64,000 nucleotides of DNA from CAZJBS01 sp964544475 (GTDB lineage Bacteria; CLD3; SB21). The stretch covers positions 1-64,000 of the forward strand of contig CAZJBS010000001.1 in assembly GCA_964544475.1 (NCBI GenBank). The letters are read 5' to 3'. Position numbers and translations under genes: made by a program. The notes below the pieces were generated by a model. The model saw nothing but the letters and a program-made list of their open reading frames with translations. It was not told the DNA's origin and ran no database searches. Of this stretch, positions 19,864-28,295 are shown piece after piece (the first letter of the stretch is position 1; each line of letters starts with the position of its first letter).

Positions 19864-20514
19864 ATGAAATATCGGAGAATCGTCGTCATCGCCGCCCTGG
19901 TTCATGTTTGCGGAGCATGGGCCTACTCACAACAATCAGAAGGAAATGATATACGGAGAGCAAATGCTCCAGTGCCCGCAAATGCCCATTCGTTTTTTGT
20001 CCGGAGCACGTATCTTAGTTTTACGAACTGGATTGGTGAAAACATAGATATGTACGAATTACATTTTGGGTATAGAATTACCACACGAGACATTATTGGG
20101 GTTAAAGCCGCCACGTGGAAACTTTTTGAACCCATGGGAATTCAGATGTGGGATCCGAACCTGATGAAGAAAAAGGAGTGGTTTGCCGGACGAATCAGAG
20201 AATATGGAGTTGGGCCTGTCTATCAGCGGATGCTTTGGAAAGGACTATACGCGTCAATAGAGGTTATGCCCATGTTGAAAATTTTCAGAGATGAAAACCA
20301 GAAGAAAGTCGATGAGGGGTTCCGACTGTATACTTCATATCATCTTGGTTATCATTTGTCGATATTTGGAAACAGGCTTTTCTTTGAACCGCAAATTCAT
20401 TGCAACTATTGGCCAATCAATTCCAAAGGGCCGGAAGGCTTTAAAGAAAAGGAAGCCAAGCATGATAATTTTTTCCTTTTTGAGCCAAATCTATATATCG
20501 GAGTAAACTTCTAA
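19864..20514 (+). CDS. Outer-membrane beta-barrel-like protein, paralogue B
   Basis: This 216-residue exported protein has a signal peptide ending AWAYSQ. It starts at ATG 19864 with AAGGAG 7 nt upstream; the longer frame from 19708 runs through the relic and is not credible. It shares the block order of paralogue A (barrel strands, YGVGPVYQR, NYWPINS, ending in an aromatic residue, GVNF). It is clearly more AT-rich than paralogue A, so the two copies have diverged in composition or arrived separately. Function unknown. Confidence 0.7.
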   Translation: MKYRRIVVIAALVHVCGAWAYSQQSEGNDIRRANAPVPANAHSFFVRSTYLSFTNWIGENIDMYELHFGYRITTRDIIGVKAATWKLFEPMGIQMWDPNLMKKKEWFAGRIREYGVGPVYQRMLWKGLYASIEVMPMLKIFRDENQKKVDEGFRLYTSYHLGYHLSIFGNRLFFEPQIHCNYWPINSKGPEGFKEKEAKHDNFFLFEPNLYIGVNF

Positions 20515-20540
20515 CATTCAGCATGATAAGGTAGTTGAGT

Positions 20541-21287
20541 ATGAAAATTCTGGTTGTTGGTGCCAGTGGAAAGACCGGTCGTTGGCTGGCGCAGCATTTG
20601 ATAGACGGCGGGCATTATGTCACCGTGATTATTCGTCCGAATGGAGATGTGCCGGAGCCGCTGGCCCACCATGAACGCGTGACTGTGATACGGGGGAGTA
20701 TTCTCGATCTGAATGATGCCGATATGAGCCGGATTGTGAGGGGCCAGGAGGCCATCGCCTCGTGTCTGGGACACCACATCACGTGGTCGGGTCTTTTCGG
20801 TCATCCCCGCCGGCTGGTCACCGAAGCCGTCCGGCGATTGTGCGCCGCCATCAAAGCCAACACGCCTGAAAAGCCAGCACGATTGGTACTGATGAATACA
20901 GTCGCCAACAGAAACCTTGACATCGCCGAGCGTCAATCGTGCGCCGACAGAGCGGTCCTTGGATTGATGCGTCTGATGCTTCCACCGCAGGCGGACAACG
21001 AGGATGCCGCCAATTATCTCCGGACGGTCGTCGGCCAACAGGACGGTTTGATCGAATGGGTTGTCGTGCGGCCCGACACGCTGACGGACGAAAACAAGGT
21101 CACCGCCTACACGGCTCATCCGTCGCCAACCCGAAGCGGCGTTTTCAATCCGGGCCGATCGAGCCGAATCAACGTCGCGTTTTTCATGGCCGAACTGATG
21201 ACGCATGACAACGTGTGGCGCCAATGGAAAGGACAAATGCCCGTGATTTACAACGCCGCCGCGCCCGATCATCCGGTCGAATTGTAA
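20541..21287 (+). CDS. NAD(P)-binding (NmrA/SDR-like) protein
   Basis: This 248-residue protein begins MKILVVGASGKTGRWL, the atypical-SDR dinucleotide motif GASGxTGxxL used by NAD(P)H-binding NmrA-like and flavin-reductase-like proteins. YxxxK catalysis is not evident, so it may be a redox sensor or reductase acting on an unknown substrate. It starts at ATG 20541, 26 nt after barrel paralogue B, so the two may be cotranscribed. Part of it is duplicated as the relic at 19760-19831. Confidence 0.8.
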   Translation: MKILVVGASGKTGRWLAQHLIDGGHYVTVIIRPNGDVPEPLAHHERVTVIRGSILDLNDADMSRIVRGQEAIASCLGHHITWSGLFGHPRRLVTEAVRRLCAAIKANTPEKPARLVLMNTVANRNLDIAERQSCADRAVLGLMRLMLPPQADNEDAANYLRTVVGQQDGLIEWVVVRPDTLTDENKVTAYTAHPSPTRSGVFNPGRSSRINVAFFMAELMTHDNVWRQWKGQMPVIYNAAAPDHPVEL

Positions 21288-21522
21288 TTTTGTCGATGTG
21301 GCGGGCAAAGTAGCGCTTGCAAGTTTTCTGATTTTTGCGGAGGATTTTGTTGTCATCTGACGTTAGACAGGTTGAGAGGATCTGACATCCCGATGAGCCG
21401 ATCCAAAGAGCACGGAAGCTGTTGGTAGTATTTGTCAACAACGAATGGATTGGAGGACGTTATGTTCAGCGTAGCGCCATGAGAATGCGAAGATCGAACA
21501 CAACAACCATCGGAGGACCAAC

Positions 21523-21915
21523 ATGAATCCAGCCATTAAGCAATACAACGAAAAACAGGAATCGGGCCACAAGGACGTGTGCGATGCTCTGGCAAAGGAG
21601 ATCGACCGGAGTTTGTCCGGAGCTGAAAGCAAAATCTGGCACGGGCACCCGGTGTGGTTTCTTGAAGGCAATCCCATCGTGGGATACAGCATTCAGAAAC
21701 CCGGAATCCGGTTGATGTTTTGGAGCGGGGCAGACTTTGAAGAGCCGGCGCTAAACGTCGTGGGCCAGAAGTTCAAAGATGCCTCAGTGTTCTTCAACAC
21801 GGCTTCAGAAATCAACAAAACGAGTTTGCGCCGGTGGCTCAAGAAAGCCGAAGAAATTCAGTGGGACTACAAGAACATCGTCCGGAAAAAAGGCAAACTG
21901 GAGAGGTTGAAATAG
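21523..21915 (+). CDS. DUF1801 (YdhG-like) domain protein
   Basis: This 130-residue protein of the DUF1801 family contains ESKIWHGHPVWFLEGNPIVGYS and a later F.NTASEINKTSLRRWLKKAEEIQWDY block, seen here in shortened form. The family is small, cytoplasmic and of uncertain function, sometimes listed with iron-chaperone-like proteins. It stands alone, with 235 bp of apparently empty sequence upstream and a GGAGG-like site before the ATG. Confidence 0.82.
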   Translation: MNPAIKQYNEKQESGHKDVCDALAKEIDRSLSGAESKIWHGHPVWFLEGNPIVGYSIQKPGIRLMFWSGADFEEPALNVVGQKFKDASVFFNTASEINKTSLRRWLKKAEEIQWDYKNIVRKKGKLERLK

Positions 21916-22046
21916 TGGAAGAATTCCATCCGTACCATCGCAGAACGGCCTGGGCCGTCATTCCATCCGACGTAATAACGCGCCCTAACCAGCCAGCTAA
22001 CCGGTCTCATAATAGGACTAACATAACTCAGTTAGAGTCGCTAAGT

Positions 22047-22093
22047 TTCACCCCGAGCGGAGTCGAGGTTCACCCCGAGCGGAGTCGAGGGGT
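22047..22093. repeat. Tandem hairpin repeats, GAGCGGAGTCGA core (copies 2 and 3)
   Basis: Two perfect 22-bp direct repeats (22047-22068, 22069-22090) each contain the core GAGCGGAGTCGA. The second copy is flanked by ACCCC (22072-22076) and GGGGT (22089-22093), a 5-bp stem. They end 21 bp before the GIY-YIG start codon. Confidence 0.8.
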
Positions 22094-22114
22094 AGAATAT
22101 CTACAACAACACCG

Positions 22115-22480
22115 ATGCATTCAGCATCTGTTTACATCTTACTTTGCGCCGATGGAAGCTACTATACAGGCAAGACGGACAAAGAGTTAGACCACCGTTT
22201 GTGGGAACACCAGAATGGAGTCTACGGTGGATATACGTCGACTCGGCGGCCTGTTACATTGATGTGGTCGCAGCCCTTTCCGACGTATCTCGACGCTATG
22301 GCCGCGGAACGCCAGATCAAGACTTGGACACGAGCCAAGAAAGAAGCGTTGATCAAGGGGGACTTCAGCCTGTTGCATGAATTGGCTGAATGTAAGAATG
22401 AAAGCCATTTTGCGAAGAAGAAAAAATGCGTTCAGGTGGTTAATGGCTCGCCCTTCATGGTTCGACTTCGCTCACCATGA
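22115..22480 (+). CDS. GIY-YIG nuclease domain protein
   Basis: This 121-residue single-domain GIY-YIG protein has VYILLCADGSYYTGKT (the GIY and YIG positions read VYI and YTG), an Arg in LDHRLWEHQNG, and a catalytic-type Glu in AERQIKTW, followed by R.KKEALIKGD. Proteins of this UPF0213-like group are small, stand-alone and of unknown substrate. The last seven codons (MVRLRSP) and the stop are built from the hairpin repeat at 22452-22483, and another repeat cluster lies just upstream. So the gene is bracketed by the repeats. No clear ribosome-binding site precedes ATG 22115. Confidence 0.85.
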   Translation: MHSASVYILLCADGSYYTGKTDKELDHRLWEHQNGVYGGYTSTRRPVTLMWSQPFPTYLDAMAAERQIKTWTRAKKEALIKGDFSLLHELAECKNESHFAKKKKCVQVVNGSPFMVRLRSP

Positions 22481-22483
22481 AGG
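22452..22483. repeat. Hairpin repeat, variant core (copy 4), overlaps GIY-YIG 3' end
   Basis: Arms CCTTCATGGT (22452-22461) and ACCATGAAGG (22474-22483) are perfect 10-bp complements around TCGACTTCGCTC (22462-22473), which is the reverse complement of the core with a single change. The stop codon of the GIY-YIG gene lies in the right arm. Confidence 0.8.
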
Positions 22484-22545
22484 TTTGGGTTGAGATGATA
22501 ACACTATTATGAGACGATTAATAACCACCTCGCCTTGCGCCCGGT

Positions 22546-23325
22546 CTAGAACGGATGTTCAAACGACAGGTACATGAACAGTCCCTTCTCATCGCCATCG
22601 GTTTGTAACGTGTAAGCGATGCCCGGCACAACCTGCAGAGAACCAAAATTGTGAGCATAACGTAATCCGGGGCTCACGACGTGGCTGGCTTTGTTCTTTA
22701 ATGCACCCGATGCATCCGGTGTGTCCTCGAAAAGGGAAAACCATTCCAGCATGACATTGAAATCCGTCCTCGCCAGCCAGATCACGCTGGCCCCGGCGTG
22801 GTAAGCTTTGATCGTCTTCTTGTCGGTACCGATTTTGACGCCGGGCGTGATCGTGACGCCGAGATTGGCATGGGCAACCCACATCGCGGACATTCGCCGG
22901 CTGGCGGGCAGGTTGAACTGAATCCCCGTGGCGCCGCTGCCAAAACCCTTTTCGTCATCGCCGGTCGGCAGTATCACCGACAGCCTCGGCGCCAAGGTGA
23001 CGACGGATTCCTCGCCGGTCAATTGGTATCGGTAGTTGATCAGAATGTCACCGACACCGCTGCGGTTCGCCTGATGCTGGCTCGCATACGGTATCGTATA
23101 GCTCAATTGATGGTTGGGTGAAAAGAACGGCCATTCCTGTGTGAAGGCGAAATTCCAATCCTTCGATGGGCGCGCGTAGACGAGATTGGAAATGTGCTGG
23201 ACCACCCGCGATTCCTGATTGTAGGCTTCCTCGATGAGAAATGAATTGTCGGCAATGGCTTCCGGCATGTCGGCCTGCGGAAAAACCATTCCGGTGATTA
23301 TCAAAGTGAGCCAGAGGATTCTCAT
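22546..23325 (-). CDS. Outer-membrane protein, phenol-degradation/transporter-like barrel
   Basis: This 259-residue exported protein (signal peptide ending GMVFPQA) has amphipathic strands through to the final residues (FMYLSFEHPF). The layout, including PRLSVILPTGDD and GIQFNLPASRR, matches the MetA-pathway/phenol-degradation outer-membrane family (often annotated as transporter). The start is ATG 23325 with GGAG 8 nt upstream; the upstream TTG at 23337 lies in that site. Substrate unknown. It stands between the GIY-YIG gene and the kinase, on the same strand as the kinase. Confidence 0.65.
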   Translation of the reverse strand: MRILWLTLIITGMVFPQADMPEAIADNSFLIEEAYNQESRVVQHISNLVYARPSKDWNFAFTQEWPFFSPNHQLSYTIPYASQHQANRSGVGDILINYRYQLTGEESVVTLAPRLSVILPTGDDEKGFGSGATGIQFNLPASRRMSAMWVAHANLGVTITPGVKIGTDKKTIKAYHAGASVIWLARTDFNVMLEWFSLFEDTPDASGALKNKASHVVSPGLRYAHNFGSLQVVPGIAYTLQTDGDEKGLFMYLSFEHPF

Positions 23326-23385
23326 TGTTTTCTCCAAGGGTGTGTTTTTTGGTGAAGGAAAGTGCCGGTTCGAAAATCGACGGGT

Positions 23386-26300
23386 TCAGGCGCCGCCGTC
23401 GGGGAACAGATTTTTGAGAAGACGCGATAGATCTTCCAGATGATAGGGTTTGGGGAGGACGTTGGTGAATCCGTATTTGCGGTATTCCGACATCACCGGA
23501 TCCTGTGAATAGCCGCTGGACACGACCACGCGGACGTTGGGATCGATTTCCTGCAGCCGGCGAACGGTCTCTTTGCCGCCGAGTCCGCCGGGGATCGTGA
23601 GGTCCATGATGACGAGATCAATCGGATTGCCGCCACGCCTGGCGGACTGGAAGGTCTCTATCGTTTCTTCGCCGTTGCGTGCCGCCAGGCCGTCATAACC
23701 CAGATGTTCGAGCATGTGGGTGGCCATCATGCGGATATCGTCTTCGTCGTCCATGACCAGCACGCGTCGCGCATTGGTTCCGAGATGGTCCAGGCCCGGG
23801 CGCATGACGGCCGCGGACTTGGCCGCCGGAAGATAAATATGGAACGTCGTCCCTTTGCCCCATTCGGATTCGACCGTGATGGCTCCCTGGTGATTGCGGA
23901 TGATCGAATAGGATGTGGCGAGCCCGAGACCGCTTCCCGTGTCCTTTGTGGTGAAATATGGATCGAAGATCTTGGAAAGATGTTCCGCCCGTATGCCGCT
24001 GCCCTGGTCTTCGATGCTGATCCGGACAAATTTGGAAAAACCGGCCGGCAGCCCCAACGTCTCATGCTCGGTTTCCACGACCACATTTTCCGCCTTCAAC
24101 CGGATGATGCCGCCTTCCGGCATGGCCTGCTGGGCGTTGATGACCATGTTGTTGATCACCTGATTCATCTGGCCTTCGTCGATTTCGACGGCCCATAGGT
24201 CGTCCGCGATCATGCACTGCGAACGCACGTTCGAACCGGTGAGGGAAAAGGAGGCGGATTCTTTGAGCAATTCCGAAATGCTGGCGGTCTTTTTTACCGG
24301 TGAGCCCCCTTTGGAGAAGGTCAGCAGCTGCTGGGTGAGATGCTTGGCCCGCAGCGCCGCTTTCTCGGAGGAGGTCAGAAACTCCGTGATCTTCTCTTTT
24401 CCACTCGTCTCGAGTTTCAGTTTGGCCAGAGTGATATTGCCGAGAATGGCGGAAAGAATATTGTTGAAATCGTGCGCGATACCTCCGGCGAGGATGCCGA
24501 TGGATTCGATGTTGCGGACCTTTTGCAGTTCTTCCTCCATTTTCAGGCGTTCGGAGATATCCCGGATGACCAGTACGACGCCAATGAACGCGCCGTCCTC
24601 CGCAACGATGGGCGCCGCGCTTTCAACGATGCGACATTCCTTTCCGCTGCGGGCCTGAAGGATGATGGGGCGGATGTCGGAGGTCGGCTGGCCTGTGGAG
24701 AGAACGGTGTCGACGGGATTGGATATCCGGCCGCTGTGATCCGCCGTGACGAGACTGAGAATCGATTCGATGGGCATGCCGAAGGCCTCTTCCTGTGTCC
24801 AGCCGGTCAGGTTCTCGGCGACGCGATTCATGAGGACCATCTTTCCATTCGTATCGGTGGTGATAACCCCTTCGCCGATCGATCGCAAGGTAACCAGCAG
24901 CCGTTCCTTTTCGGCGGACAGCTGCTGTGTCGCCTCATACCGTTCGGTGACGTCATGGATGATGGAGTACAGCAACCGGCGGCTTTTGGCGGTAATCGGA
25001 CTGGAATAGATATCAACCCTGCGAATCCGGCCGTCCCTCATCCGGTGCTGCGCGCTGTGATACGTCTGCTGTTCCAAAGCGGCCCGCCCGATTTCACGCA
25101 TGACATCCTCGGAGGGCTGGGTGTCGATGTCCGTGATCAGCAGTTCCTTGAGTTCATCGATCCCGTACCCGTAGAAATCGGCGGCGGCGGAATTGGCATC
25201 GATAATCTCCGCCGTGGCGGGGTCGATCAGCAACTTGATCGCCTGGTTTTTCTTGAACATCTCTCGGTAGCGCTCTTCGCTCTGCTTGAGTTCTTCCTCC
25301 GCCTGTTTGCGCGTCGTGATATCGCGGTAGTTGAATACAATGGCTTTGACGCTGGGATCGGCCATGAGGTTGTTGCCGACGCCTTCCATCCAGTGCCACG
25401 TGGCATCCTTGTGGCGCATCCGAAACTGAAAATACGTGGTCGAATAACTCTTTTGCTTTAGGGTGTTGAAGTGACTGATGGCATGGGCCAGATCTTCCGG
25501 GTGAATCAACTCAAAGATATTGCGGCCGACGAACTCATTCATATAATATCCCAGAACGCGTCGCGTCGAGCGGCTGGTGTACAGCACAATGCCGTACGGA
25601 TTGATCAGGGAAATGGCGTCGCTGATATTTTCGACGAGCGCGCGGAAGTGTTTGACATTCTCGCGCAGCGCGTCCTCGGCGCGTTTGCGTTTGGAAATGA
25701 CGCGCGATACGACGACCAGCCGCATCGGAGGGGAGGCATCCTGCAGGAGGTTCATCTGGCATTCGACATGACGGGTCATCTTGTCGGCGCAAAAAAGACG
25801 ATATTCGACACGCTGGCCGACACCGGCGCTGATGGTCTGATTGAAAATTTCGGCCACGCGTTCACGGTCATCCGGATGGATCTGGTCCAGGAAAGGACGG
25901 CCCTCCAGCGACGCAGGTTCGCCGACGTAGGTACGATAGGACGGACTGGACCAAAGCCTGGTGCCGTTGAAATCCAGGATATCCACAAGATCATCGATCG
26001 AACCGGCCAGCGCTTCGAGCCGCATGAGCCGAGTATGACGGGCGGCACGATCCATGGCCAGACGAATGGCCGGCCGCAACATGTGAAGATCCGGCTTGAG
26101 CACGATATCGTCGGCGCCGGCGCGGAAACACCGCGCTACGGCGTCGTCGCCGATTGCGTCCGTCACGACGATGAAAGGGATGCCGGGATAGATTTGACGG
26201 GCCATGTCGATGGCCGAAGGGGCATTGATGTCGGCCAGGTCAAAACGGGCGAGAATCACATCCGGAACAAATTCGGTGAGCAGGCGGGTGAATTCCTCCC

Positions 26301-26430
26301 TCGAACCGGCGCGGATGGTCTTGAATGGCCATTCGGGATCCAGCAACTCGGCCCGGATTTCGTCGGCATCCCGCACGTTGTCCTCGAGGATCAACACACG
26401 GGTATCTCTTTGGAGTTTGGATTCCGCCAT
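23386..26430 (-). CDS. Hybrid sensor histidine kinase with pseudo-receiver, PAS repeats and C-terminal receiver
   Basis: This 1014-residue cytoplasmic kinase has no obvious transmembrane helix. Domains: an N-terminal receiver-like domain (about 9-128) in which the phospho-Asp position reads ILARFDL, so it is probably not phosphorylated; about four PAS/PAC domains (140-640); HisKA with GGIAHDFNNILSAI; HATPase with DQGSGI and GSGLGLAT; and a C-terminal receiver with intact VIMDLTIPGG. This is a soluble redox, ligand or energy sensor whose phosphate may be passed internally to the C-terminal receiver. No output regulator is adjacent; the single-domain receiver at 36.1 kb is a distant candidate. 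The TPR gene upstream is in the same direction. Confidence 0.88.
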   Translation of the reverse strand: MAESKLQRDTRVLILEDNVRDADEIRAELLDPEWPFKTIRAGSREEFTRLLTEFVPDVILARFDLADINAPSAIDMARQIYPGIPFIVVTDAIGDDAVARCFRAGADDIVLKPDLHMLRPAIRLAMDRAARHTRLMRLEALAGSIDDLVDILDFNGTRLWSSPSYRTYVGEPASLEGRPFLDQIHPDDRERVAEIFNQTISAGVGQRVEYRLFCADKMTRHVECQMNLLQDASPPMRLVVVSRVISKRKRAEDALRENVKHFRALVENISDAISLINPYGIVLYTSRSTRRVLGYYMNEFVGRNIFELIHPEDLAHAISHFNTLKQKSYSTTYFQFRMRHKDATWHWMEGVGNNLMADPSVKAIVFNYRDITTRKQAEEELKQSEERYREMFKKNQAIKLLIDPATAEIIDANSAAADFYGYGIDELKELLITDIDTQPSEDVMREIGRAALEQQTYHSAQHRMRDGRIRRVDIYSSPITAKSRRLLYSIIHDVTERYEATQQLSAEKERLLVTLRSIGEGVITTDTNGKMVLMNRVAENLTGWTQEEAFGMPIESILSLVTADHSGRISNPVDTVLSTGQPTSDIRPIILQARSGKECRIVESAAPIVAEDGAFIGVVLVIRDISERLKMEEELQKVRNIESIGILAGGIAHDFNNILSAILGNITLAKLKLETSGKEKITEFLTSSEKAALRAKHLTQQLLTFSKGGSPVKKTASISELLKESASFSLTGSNVRSQCMIADDLWAVEIDEGQMNQVINNMVINAQQAMPEGGIIRLKAENVVVETEHETLGLPAGFSKFVRISIEDQGSGIRAEHLSKIFDPYFTTKDTGSGLGLATSYSIIRNHQGAITVESEWGKGTTFHIYLPAAKSAAVMRPGLDHLGTNARRVLVMDDEDDIRMMATHMLEHLGYDGLAARNGEETIETFQSARRGGNPIDLVIMDLTIPGGLGGKETVRRLQEIDPNVRVVVSSGYSQDPVMSEYRKYGFTNVLPKPYHLEDLSRLLKNLFPDGGA

Positions 26431-26550
26431 GTTCGCTTTGCGATATGTCCGGGAAGATGACCCGCTTTACGATCCGGCTGGGCTGAGAACCACTTCAAAC
26501 CCCACGCCGGTGCGTCCCCGATCGGGGCCCTGGATGTCGACGCAAAAATA

Positions 26551-27705
26551 CTACTTCAGAACCGCCCGAAGCAAATTGAGAAACTCCCGCCCGTCGTTGT
26601 GCACCAGCCGGAAATTCTTGTAGGCGTTCTTGTACGTCGGATTGATTTCATACGCCTTCTTGAACTCACCCATGGCTTTGATAAACAGATTCCGGCACTG
26701 GATGAGGTAGACAATTCCAAGAGAATTGCGCAAGTCGGCATACAACGGGTTGTCATCCACGGAGCGTTCGAGCTTCAGTCGATATTCGGCAAGTACTTTT
26801 TCGTCCTTGCCGGCGCCGCCGAACAAAAATTTGAGATAGAAACCGTGGATCGTCTCGTCCAGATTCGGCTTCCGGATGGCATCCTTGATTTCATTGATCG
26901 TGTCAATGGCCGGCAAAAGTTCTTCGCTCTGGACCATCTTGACGATCTTTTCGAAGCGGAAACTGAAGAAACGGTAATTGGCAAATTCGGGGTTCGCCGG
27001 TAGCGATTTCTGGAACAACTCCGTAACCATGAACTTGCGCGTTTCCAGGCTTGGCAATTGTGGGTTCGTCGGGGCATTGCCGATGCTCTCCAGATGGGCC
27101 ACCGCCATATTGAGATGCGCCTCGACATAATTCTTGTTGATGGACAGCGCGTTTTCAAATTCGATGATGGCTTCGGGATATAGCTTGGCCTTGTAATAGG
27201 CGTGACCCAGGTTGTTGCGCAAATCGGCGTACTTGGGCTCCATTTCACAGGCTTTTTTCAGCACCGCGATCGATTGGTCGAAAGCGCCTTTTTGGATGTA
27301 GGCCTGGCCAAGATTGTTATAGGCGCCGACCATGTCGGGGCTTTTCTCGATGGCGTGTTCGAATTCGGCAATGGCCTCTTCCACCAGCCCCTTGTGCAGG
27401 AAAAGCAAGCCCATCTTGTTGTTGGAGATGGCGTGTTTGATCGTGTGGATGCGGTCGCGGATGAAAAACAACAGCTCTATCTCCCAGGCGATCTCATCAT
27501 GGAACGCCTTGAGGAATTCGCGGAACTGTTCCTTGGTGACCTGATCAGGCTTCGTGTTGTCGATTTTTTTCTTGTGTACCATGACCACGCGCCCGGAATC
27601 GAACACTTCCGACTGCATGGACAGGTCCATCAGGCTTCCGGCGGTCTGGATGTGAAAGATCTTGCCGCCTGCGTACACGTTGCTATTGATGCCGAGCTGC
27701 TCCAT
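26551..27705 (-). CDS. TPR-repeat protein
   Basis: This 384-residue protein has a short N-terminal domain (residues 1-90, beginning MEQLGINSNVYAGGKIFHIQT and including a charged KKKIDNTKPDQVTKEQ stretch) followed by tetratricopeptide repeats (about 95-205: GLVEEAIAEFEHAIEKSP, GAFDQSIAVLKKACEMEP, KLYPEAIIEFENALSINK) and one more near the C-terminus. No signal peptide or membrane segment is seen, so it is probably a cytoplasmic scaffold. AAGGGAAAAAT precedes the ATG. It lies 120 bp upstream of the kinase gene and may share its transcript; role unknown. Confidence 0.75.
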   Translation of the reverse strand: MEQLGINSNVYAGGKIFHIQTAGSLMDLSMQSEVFDSGRVVMVHKKKIDNTKPDQVTKEQFREFLKAFHDEIAWEIELLFFIRDRIHTIKHAISNNKMGLLFLHKGLVEEAIAEFEHAIEKSPDMVGAYNNLGQAYIQKGAFDQSIAVLKKACEMEPKYADLRNNLGHAYYKAKLYPEAIIEFENALSINKNYVEAHLNMAVAHLESIGNAPTNPQLPSLETRKFMVTELFQKSLPANPEFANYRFFSFRFEKIVKMVQSEELLPAIDTINEIKDAIRKPNLDETIHGFYLKFLFGGAGKDEKVLAEYRLKLERSVDDNPLYADLRNSLGIVYLIQCRNLFIKAMGEFKKAYEINPTYKNAYKNFRLVHNDGREFLNLLRAVLK

Positions 27706-28231
27706 ATTTTTCCCTTACCGTCCTTGTGTGTTTTCGACTTCTGACAGCCTTTCGTGACGACTGCAAAAAAGGCTTGCATTGACGCTGGCCACTTTCCTAA
27801 GCATGAGAAAATGGCAAGCCGTATGCCACAGATTTGAAATGAGGATAATTGGTATTATAATATGATGATTTTATTACACTTATTCTAACGGCAAATCAGA
27901 AACCAGCCAAGGTTGTGTGTCAAAATGTGATTGGTAACGGCGTAATGTAACTCAAGGGGGGGCGAAAAAGCAAACTTTGTCGCAAAAAAACAACAATTTG
28001 TTTCGACCAAAAAGTGTCAATATTGCGACGCTTTTCGTTACCACCGCAATTTTTGGAAAATCCTCCGCAGGCGGTCAATGGTCCTATGAAAGGGCGCAAT
28101 CAAGACGCCCAGCCATCCGTGGAGGTTGCTGCGGCTGGAGTCGTCGCGAGGTGGGACGGTGGTCAGACTTCTTGTCATTCGGTGGGTTTTGTTGAATGTT
28201 ATGGCGTTGCGGAAGATTTATTTCACAATAT
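27706..28231. other. AT-rich intergenic region, no gene seen
   Basis: About 590 bp separate the TPR gene from the next plus-strand gene. The sequence is distinctly AT-rich around 27840-27900 and should contain the promoter of the minus-strand TPR gene. The short frames here (for example 28014-28274) have no ribosome-binding sites or recognisable features. Confidence 0.5.
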
Positions 28232-28260
28232 TTGCAACGGGCGGGCCCAAACACTATATT
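28232..28260 (+). promoter_or_regulatory. Predicted promoter, TTGCAA-17-TATATT
   Basis: TTGCAA (28232-28237) and TATATT (28255-28260) with a 17-bp spacer, 35 bp upstream of the start of the ComEC-like hydrolase gene. The same -10 sequence and spacing recur at several other promoters in this window. Confidence 0.7.
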
Positions 28261-28295
28261 GGGCGACCTCTTGAATTCGAAAAAAGGAGACGGTC

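Noticed and set aside
24340..26460. Long plus-strand frames (373 and 329 residues) opposite the hybrid kinase
   Set aside because: Complementary shadows of the kinase gene; no ribosome-binding sites or recognised domains.
26516..26527. CCCCGATCGGGG palindrome between the TPR and kinase genes
   Set aside because: A short GC palindrome of this kind is expected by chance at this composition, and no T-run or promoter accompanies it.
28014..28274. 86-residue frame in the 27.7-28.3 kb gap
   Set aside because: It runs through the predicted promoter of the next gene, has no ribosome-binding site and no features.
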